A stretch of 9,631 nt of DNA, taken from Treponema sp. GTDB taxonomy: Bacteria; Spirochaetota; Spirochaetia; Treponematales; Breznakiellaceae. Both the position numbers and the translations under genes were made by a program. The stretch is from the NCBI GenBank assembly GCA_031284105.1, contig JAITAN010000243.1, forward strand, positions 1 to 9,631, in the 5' to 3' direction. Position 1 is the first letter of the stretch; each line of letters begins with the position of its first letter. The notes under the pieces are model-generated. The model was given only the letters and a program-made list of their open reading frames with translations, was not told the origin of the DNA and did no database searches. Below are positions 5,188-9,631 of the stretch, piece after piece.

Positions 5188-6210
5188 ATGTCCGGGGAGC
5201 GAGCGTATATCTATGCAAAAGCATGTGGAATCATTGGGAAATCTTTTGTGGGTAAGCGCATCCATGCTCTTGAGAATGTAAATCGTCTTGCCGAATTGGA
5301 CAGGCTTGTATTCCCGGAAGGAGGTAGAGAACTTCCCGAACGGGAACTTCTTCCTGATCTCGAAAAACGCATCACGGCCCGCTCCATTGCACAGATTAGT
5401 ACGATTATCGGATGTTTCCGAAATCCGCCGGAATTGCTTGTCCTCCTGCTTCAATCCTACGAGTACGAGAATCTCAAGAATACGCTTGCAGCCCTTGCCA
5501 ATAATGAGGCGAAGCCGCCGCGTATTACCGATATAGGGAAATTTCGTACCGTTAACTTTGAAGCTTACCCTAATATTGAAGGTATGCTTAAAAATACGGA
5601 ATTTGAGTTTCTACTGAAGAACGAGTTGAAAGAAACGCCGAAACCGCTTCAGGATGCGAGTGCGTTGCAAACGAAAATTGACATGCACTACTATACGCGG
5701 CTCTACGCTGCACTTGGGCGTTTGCCCCGTATGGACCGCTTGGGTATTGAAAAAATTGTCGATGACGAGATACGGCTTAGAAACGTATCGTGGACGTTGC
5801 GGCTCAGAACCTATTACAACATGAGTGTTGAAAGGATCAAAACTATGCTCATAACGATAGACGAAAAAAAAGACTTTACTGGAGACGCTCTCGCTTCCTG
5901 CGCTTTTTCGTTGGATACCCGTGATGATTGGACTCATTGGAAATGGGCGAAATTCGTGAACAGTGAAAGCCCAACGGCGAATTCCCCATACTGGTCGCTC
6001 GATCCCCGCTATTTTCAGAATAAGGCTTCCCATTACCTGTATAAATGTACTTATGAAAGTTTTCATACTAAACCGTTTTCGCTTGTTCCGGCGTTCTGCT
6101 TTATACGCCTCAAACAGTCCGAAGAAGACCTTCTTACCAGTGTTGCCGAAGGCTTCGGGTTCGGGTTGCCCTGCCGCGAAACGCTGGGACTTTTGGGGGT
6201 GGCATCATGA
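5188..6210 (+). CDS. atpC: V/A-type ATPase subunit C (AC39/d family)
   Basis: Subunit C is the funnel-like socket that links the central rotor (D and F) to the membrane ring of K subunits. The 340-residue length fits the bacterial and archaeal AC39 family. Family-like features are YEYENLKN (91-98), corresponding to the repeated D/E-x-x-N-L pattern, DEIRLRNVSWTLRLRTYYN (193-211), and a C-terminal FIRLKQSEEDLL (305-316), which matches the usual end segment before the final helix. There is no signal peptide or membrane span. The ATG lies three bases after the previous stop, with AGGA (5174-5177) inside the upstream gene as a distant Shine-Dalgarno, so translation is probably coupled. Its stop overlaps the start of the next gene (ATGA). 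The symbol is the V/A-type usage, not the F-type epsilon subunit. Confidence 0.85.
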   Translation: MSGERAYIYAKACGIIGKSFVGKRIHALENVNRLAELDRLVFPEGGRELPERELLPDLEKRITARSIAQISTIIGCFRNPPELLVLLLQSYEYENLKNTLAALANNEAKPPRITDIGKFRTVNFEAYPNIEGMLKNTEFEFLLKNELKETPKPLQDASALQTKIDMHYYTRLYAALGRLPRMDRLGIEKIVDDEIRLRNVSWTLRLRTYYNMSVERIKTMLITIDEKKDFTGDALASCAFSLDTRDDWTHWKWAKFVNSESPTANSPYWSLDPRYFQNKASHYLYKCTYESFHTKPFSLVPAFCFIRLKQSEEDLLTSVAEGFGFGLPCRETLGLLGVAS

Positions 6211-8282
6211 TTATGCCTCGGAAAATGAAGCGCGTAGAACTTACCGTGCTTGAAAAAGACATTGATTCGGTGGTAGAATATTTGGGTAGACGAAGCCTTA
6301 TGCAGTTCACTGAACAGCACGAGGAACAATCACTTATAAACGATGAGAAATTTGAAAGTCTGGAAAAATTTGAAGCATTTCAACAATTAGAAGAAAATGA
6401 AAAGAAGCGGGTTTATGATATAGAAGAGAAATTGGAAAAAATTAAAGAATCCGCCGCATATCTTGGACTTGAACTGCCGGCGGAACCGTACGAGACAAGC
6501 CGCCTCCCGACTGCGGAAGATGAAAACTTAACCGAAAAAATTTGTTTCCATGTGATTGGCTTACGCGCCCGTGAAACCGAAGAAAAGAATGAGAAACAGA
6601 AACTAGAAGACGCCCTAGCCGAGGCCAAGGCTTTTGCGACCCTTAATGCGCCGTTCTCGGAATTGGACCAGCTCTCTTACCTTACCTTGCGTGTGGGACG
6701 GCTTGACATGAAGGGACAATCTGAAATCAGAAAGAGTCTTGCGGACAGAGTAGCGATCATTCCGTTGGACAACGACAGGATACTTGCGGCATCTTCCCGC
6801 CTCGGTCGTTTTGCTTTGGATTCAGAGCTTAAAAAACAGTCGTTCACGCCCATCGCTATTCCAAAAGACTATCTCGGTATACCGGCCGATCTGCTTGTAA
6901 GTCTTGAAGAGCGGCAAAAGCTTACGGAAAACAATATTGAAACCATAAACAAAGAAAAGAATACGCTGCTCGGTGAATACGGGGTTTCCCTTCTCTCACT
7001 TGCCGCTTCCTATACCATGGCGCATATCACGGAACAAATGAAGCAAAAACTCGTCTCCACAAAAAGCACGTATCTTTTAACAGGATGGGCGCCTGCGGAC
7101 AGTCTGAATTCCTTTGTCTCGGAGCTTGTTAAGATTACCTCCGGTAGGATCGGGGTGCGTACCCTGAACCCCGATGAGGTGCCTTCGGTTCGCAGCGGAA
7201 ACGAAAAAGTCCCCGTCGCCTTGAGCCACGGTGCATTTGCGCGTAGCTTTGAGCCGCTGGTTTTCTCTTACGGCGCGCCGCTTTACGGCTCAATAGACCC
7301 TACCTCGTTTGTCGCCGTGTTTTTTACCCTGCTGTTCGGCATCATGTTCGGCGATGTGGGACAGGGGCTTGTACTGCTGCTTATAGGGCTTCTTCTCGTA
7401 CAAAAGAAGTATAAGGTTATGCAAAGTTATAAAAACTTCGGCGGACCTCTTATCGCGGTGGGTATTTCTTCTATGATCATGGGGCTTTTGTATGGCGGCG
7501 TGTTCTCAAACGAAACGCTTCTGGAAGCGCCAACCCTTGCCGTTACCGGTTTTCTTGCCGATACGCCTGTCGGCGTGTATTTCGACTGGCACGCGGCGCC
7601 AAAAATCCTGCGCCTCATGCCTGAAAAAGGGAGCATCGACAAACTCTTCTACTTTTTCGGCTTCACGCTGGCGCTGGGCGTCATCCTTAACTCCACAGGA
7701 CTTATCTTTAATATCATAAACCTGTGGAGTAAAAAAAATTATGAAAAAGCCATTCTCTCAAAAACGGGCATTGCGGGCGTACTGTTTTTCTGGTACGTCA
7801 TCGGTATGGCCGTGAGGCTCGTCCTGCACGGCAAGCCGCATTGGTTTGACGTACCGTGTCTTGGAATTCCGCTGCTGTGTATCTTTTTTGGTCCCGCGTT
7901 ATGGCGGCTCATTTCCGGTGAACGCCCTATTCTCAAAGAAGCGTTTATGGTTTTTATCATAGAAGGGATCGTAGAGCTTCTTGAGACGCTTTCCAGCTAT
8001 ATTTCAAATAGTGTGAGTTTCCTCCGTGTGGGCGCTTTTGCGTTGTCCCATGCGGTTCTGTCGTTCATTACATTTACCATGGCGGATCTTGTGGCGCACG
8101 GTTCGCTATTCGGACCGGTGTTTTCACTGATCATCTTCATTTTTGGAAATGGAATTATCATTGTACTTGAAGGAATGATCGTGGCAATTCAGGTTACACG
8201 TCTTCAATATTATGAATTTTTCAGTAAATTCTTTACCGAAACCGGCGTACGGTTCGCGCCGTTCAAGTTTCGTAAAGAATAG
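6207..8282 (+). CDS. atpI: V/A-type ATPase membrane subunit I (a subunit)
   Basis: Subunit I forms the stator ion channel beside the K ring and anchors the peripheral stalks. The protein has 691 residues, usual for the family. Residues 1-350 are soluble with long charged helices (for example about 45-85 and 120-145). The membrane half starts near 365 and contains the conserved GIMFGDVGQG (378-387), further hydrophobic segments at about 412-433, 480-505, 520-541 and 552-567, and the key helix SNSVSFLRVGAFALSH (600-615), where Arg607 should be the essential arginine facing the ring carboxylate. The C-terminal helix shows LEGMIVAIQVTRLQYYEFF (654-672), also typical. The ATG overlaps the preceding stop by four bases. 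A second in-frame ATG lies two codons later (6213). Proton or sodium specificity is not decided by this subunit alone. Confidence 0.95.
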   Translation: MIMPRKMKRVELTVLEKDIDSVVEYLGRRSLMQFTEQHEEQSLINDEKFESLEKFEAFQQLEENEKKRVYDIEEKLEKIKESAAYLGLELPAEPYETSRLPTAEDENLTEKICFHVIGLRARETEEKNEKQKLEDALAEAKAFATLNAPFSELDQLSYLTLRVGRLDMKGQSEIRKSLADRVAIIPLDNDRILAASSRLGRFALDSELKKQSFTPIAIPKDYLGIPADLLVSLEERQKLTENNIETINKEKNTLLGEYGVSLLSLAASYTMAHITEQMKQKLVSTKSTYLLTGWAPADSLNSFVSELVKITSGRIGVRTLNPDEVPSVRSGNEKVPVALSHGAFARSFEPLVFSYGAPLYGSIDPTSFVAVFFTLLFGIMFGDVGQGLVLLLIGLLLVQKKYKVMQSYKNFGGPLIAVGISSMIMGLLYGGVFSNETLLEAPTLAVTGFLADTPVGVYFDWHAAPKILRLMPEKGSIDKLFYFFGFTLALGVILNSTGLIFNIINLWSKKNYEKAILSKTGIAGVLFFWYVIGMAVRLVLHGKPHWFDVPCLGIPLLCIFFGPALWRLISGERPILKEAFMVFIIEGIVELLETLSSYISNSVSFLRVGAFALSHAVLSFITFTMADLVAHGSLFGPVFSLIIFIFGNGIIIVLEGMIVAIQVTRLQYYEFFSKFFTETGVRFAPFKFRKE

Positions 8283-8295
8283 CATCTAACATCCT

Positions 8296-8303
8296 AAAGG
8301 AGG
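8296..8303 (+). promoter_or_regulatory. Very strong Shine-Dalgarno of atpK
   Basis: AAAGGAGG lies six bases before the atpK ATG, a near-perfect anti-Shine-Dalgarno match. It is the strongest in the operon. This fits the need for many K copies per enzyme. The following gene, by contrast, has no visible Shine-Dalgarno. Confidence 0.8.
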
Positions 8304-8309
8304 AATTAT

Positions 8310-8615
8310 ATGAAACGTAAAGCGATTTTTATTGCGTTTGTTCTTTTTGCTTTTGCCGGGCCGTTTTTATTTGCCCAGGAGGAAGCGGCGGCGGAGCAAG
8401 GTTCCGGTTCGGCGATTAAGTACATTGCGGCGGCAGCCGCGGTGGGTATCGCCTGTATTGGCGGAGGGCTTGCGGTTGGTCAAATTGGCTCTGCGGCAAT
8501 GGGCGCGATGAGTGAAAACGCCGAGCTTTCGGGGAAAGCCATGCCGTTTGTCGGTCTTGCCGAAGGCATCTGTTTGTGGGGTTTTCTCGTCGGGCTGCTC
8601 ATACTCATTTTGTAA
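8310..8615 (+). CDS. atpK: V/A-type ATPase ring subunit K (c subunit)
   Basis: The K subunit forms the rotating membrane ring that carries ions. The 101-residue protein has a hydrophobic N-terminus (1-21) with a signal-peptide look and a possible cleavage at LFA-QEE (after residue 22). The two-helix hairpin follows: helix 1 about 36-66 with a Gly/Ala-rich face and Gln58 (GGGLAVGQIG, 51-60), a polar loop SENAELSGK (68-76), and helix 2 about 77-101 with the essential carboxylate Glu85 (GLAEGICLWGF). This is the single-hairpin, 8-kDa-type ring subunit, not the duplicated 16-kDa form. The extra N-terminal segment is unusual compared with most F-type c subunits but occurs in several V-type ones. 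Gln58 plus Glu85 is compatible with sodium binding, but Gly86 stands where a Ser or Thr ligand is usual in sodium-binding F-type rings, so the ion is undecided. Confidence 0.93.
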   Translation: MKRKAIFIAFVLFAFAGPFLFAQEEAAAEQGSGSAIKYIAAAAAVGIACIGGGLAVGQIGSAAMGAMSENAELSGKAMPFVGLAEGICLWGFLVGLLILIL

Positions 8616-8618
8616 GCT

Positions 8619-8957
8619 GTGGACTACTTTTTCATCGGCGATCCGGAACTGGTTACGGGTTTCAAGTTTGTAGGCATTGACGGCATTGCTGCCAATAACG
8701 AAGCGGAAGCCCGCCGTGTATTCCGGCGTATCACCGAAGGCTTTGATGAAATAACAAACGCAGCGGTCCCGACCGAAGGCTGCCGTATTCTCATTTTAAC
8801 AGAGGAAGTTGCCGACTGGCTGGGTGAAAGACTCATTGACTGGCAGATCGGCGCCCAATATCCCCTCATCGTAGAGATGCCTGGTACGATGGGAAAAATT
8901 GCGGGCAGGAAAACGTTGGTGGATTCTATTCGGGAAGCGATTGGAATTCATGTGTAG
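8619..8957 (+). CDS. atpF: V/A-type ATPase subunit F
   Basis: Subunit F is a small central-rotor protein that sits with D and C and tunes ATP hydrolysis. The 112-residue protein has the family signature: IGDPELVTGFKFVGIDG near the N-terminus (6-22), the beta-strand RILILTEEVADWL (56-68) and the YPLIVEMPG segment (81-89). The start is GTG, directly after the atpK stop (TAA GCT GTG) and in the same frame. No Shine-Dalgarno is visible, and an in-frame stop just upstream leaves no other start, so termination-reinitiation coupling with atpK is likely. This would lower F output relative to K, matching its single-copy role. The symbol is the V/A-type usage, not F-type b subunit. Confidence 0.88.
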   Translation: MDYFFIGDPELVTGFKFVGIDGIAANNEAEARRVFRRITEGFDEITNAAVPTEGCRILILTEEVADWLGERLIDWQIGAQYPLIVEMPGTMGKIAGRKTLVDSIREAIGIHV

Positions 8958-8965
8958 GAGGAAAG

Positions 8966-9475
8966 ATGGCCGTTAAAAATGAACCTAAAAACAAATCATG
9001 GCTGATGCGGCAGTTACGGAACCTATTTGAGCATAGGGCTTTGTGGCTCTATGTGTTGTGCGATGAGGCGAGTAAAAAAGGATTTGCCCCAGAAGCCTTT
9101 GCGCCGGATGCCATCCGCCGGTGCGGGCTTTTTCAGGGCGGCGCTGTAGCCGAAACCGCAGTAAAGGCAGAGAACGGAAACCCGAGCTTGAAAACCCTGC
9201 AAAAGAAACTCTTCGGTTTGCCCGGAAGGCTCATATTTGAAATGAAAATCCGCCGTGTAACCGACGACAATTTCGATGTTGATTTTCATTACTGTCCGCT
9301 GGTCAGCGCATGGCAAAAGCAGGGCTGTTCCGTAGAGGAAATGACGCGGCTCTGCGATTTCGCTATGTGGGGCGACCGGGGCATAGCGGAGAGCTTCGGC
9401 TGCGTCCTTGACTTGCAAAAGACCATTGCGAAAGGCGACGGCGTCTGCGAGATACGCTTTAAGCGAAAAGAATGA
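8966..9475 (+). CDS. L-2-amino-thiazoline-4-carboxylate hydrolase-like protein
   Basis: A 169-residue soluble protein with no signal peptide or membrane segment. The C-terminal half resembles the family named after L-2-amino-thiazoline-4-carboxylic acid hydrolase, the Pseudomonas enzyme that opens the thiazoline ring on the way to cysteine. Supporting residues are FHYCPLVSAWQKQGC (107-121), a Cys-Asp pair (130-131) in LCDFAMWGD, and the ending IAKGDGVCEIRF (154-165), with Cys110, Cys130, Asp131, Cys146, Asp158 and Cys161 as candidate metal or active-site residues. The N-terminus is basic. Family assignment is from memory. Most members have no tested function, so the substrate should not be assumed. 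Its Shine-Dalgarno AGGAGG (8956-8961) overlaps the atpF stop codon and is four bases from the ATG, so it belongs to the ATPase operon. No terminator follows. Confidence 0.65.
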   Translation: MAVKNEPKNKSWLMRQLRNLFEHRALWLYVLCDEASKKGFAPEAFAPDAIRRCGLFQGGAVAETAVKAENGNPSLKTLQKKLFGLPGRLIFEMKIRRVTDDNFDVDFHYCPLVSAWQKQGCSVEEMTRLCDFAMWGDRGIAESFGCVLDLQKTIAKGDGVCEIRFKRKE

Positions 9476-9542
9476 TCCGGACGCTGCCGGGCATGATCAT
9501 GAAAAAAGTACGCGGGTTATACGCAATACGTTCCAAAATCGG

Positions 9543-9583
9543 TTGACAATAGTAACAAAATATAATAACGGTTTATAATAACG
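9543..9583 (+). promoter_or_regulatory. Promoter-like segment with duplicated TATAATAACG
   Basis: A consensus TTGACA (9543-9548) is followed by two identical 10-mers TATAATAACG at 9561-9570 and 9574-9583, a 13-base period. Each holds a perfect TATAAT. The spacers from TTGACA are 12 and 25 bases, neither near the usual 17, so the hexamers do not form a standard pair. The second TATAAT would start transcription near 9586, just before a possible GTG start. An AT-rich promoter region is likely, but the exact arrangement is uncertain. Confidence 0.45.
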
Positions 9584-9603
9584 CGGCTATACGAAAGAGC
9601 GTC

Positions 9604-9631
9604 GTGGAGAAAAATTCGCCTATCCGTGAGA
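9604..9631 (+). CDS. Possible start of a gene running off the window
   Basis: GTG at 9604 opens a frame that stays open to the window edge, reading MEKNSPIRE. GAAAGAG (9593-9599) lies four bases upstream as a moderate Shine-Dalgarno, and the promoter-like repeats lie just before. The sequence resembles the first residues of some TetR-type regulators, but nine codons are too few to support any function. Confidence 0.3.

Noticed and set aside
9472..9546. A 24-codon ORF overlapping the stop of the hydrolase-like gene by ATGA
   Set aside because: Too short to judge, no recognisable sequence; the ATGA overlap can occur by chance.
1..9631. CRISPR array, tRNA, rRNA or insertion sequence
   Set aside because: No regularly spaced repeats, no cloverleaf or rRNA-like segments and no transposase motifs were seen on either strand.

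Overview
The window looks like chromosomal DNA of a spirochaete, most likely a Treponema relative from a gut or similar anaerobic habitat. This is inferred from gene content: a V/A-type rather than F-type ATPase cluster, a stand-alone PtsN-type regulator next to secG, a short fabH-fabD operon, and a GC-rich hypothetical protein whose C-terminus I recall from many treponemal hypothetical proteins. No rRNA, tRNA, CRISPR array, transposase or complete mobile element is visible. The assignment rests on recognition of protein motifs, not on a database search.

Layout. (1) 1-957: a GC-rich hypothetical gene (+) preceded by nested palindromes and followed by two hairpins, the second a good intrinsic terminator. 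(2) 1023-3154: convergent to it, a minus-strand operon fabH-fabD for type II fatty acid synthesis, with a clear sigma70-type promoter (TTGACG-17-CATAAT) and a terminator-like hairpin after fabD. (3) 3155-3738: a gap of nearly 600 bases with inverted repeats, an orphan terminator-like hairpin, a possible 58-codon small ORF and the secG promoter. (4) 3739-4657: secG then ptsN (+), separated by 100 bases that can form alternative hairpins. (5) 4777-9475: a tightly packed V/A-type ATPase operon in the order G/H-like stalk, C (AC39), I, K, F, followed by a gene resembling the L-2-amino-thiazoline-4-carboxylate hydrolase family. (6) 9476-9631: a segment with a TTGACA hexamer, two identical TATAATAACG repeats and possibly the GTG start of a gene that runs off the window.

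How the genes work together. FabD makes malonyl-ACP and FabH condenses it with an acyl-CoA to start fatty acid elongation. SecG is the small accessory membrane subunit of the SecYEG translocon. PtsN is a phosphorylatable EIIA-type regulator. The ATPase genes encode the membrane ion channel (I and the K ring), the central-stalk socket C and rotary subunit F, and one peripheral-stalk coiled coil. The catalytic head (A and B), the rotor shaft D and stalk subunit E are absent here, so the enzyme must be completed from another locus or from beyond the right edge.

Most interesting points: the hydrolase-like gene whose Shine-Dalgarno overlaps the atpF stop codon; the foldable leader directly before the ATPase Shine-Dalgarno; the split ATPase cluster; the duplicated -10-like repeat at the right end; and the structured gap between fabH and secG. 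No clearly new defence or mobile system was found.
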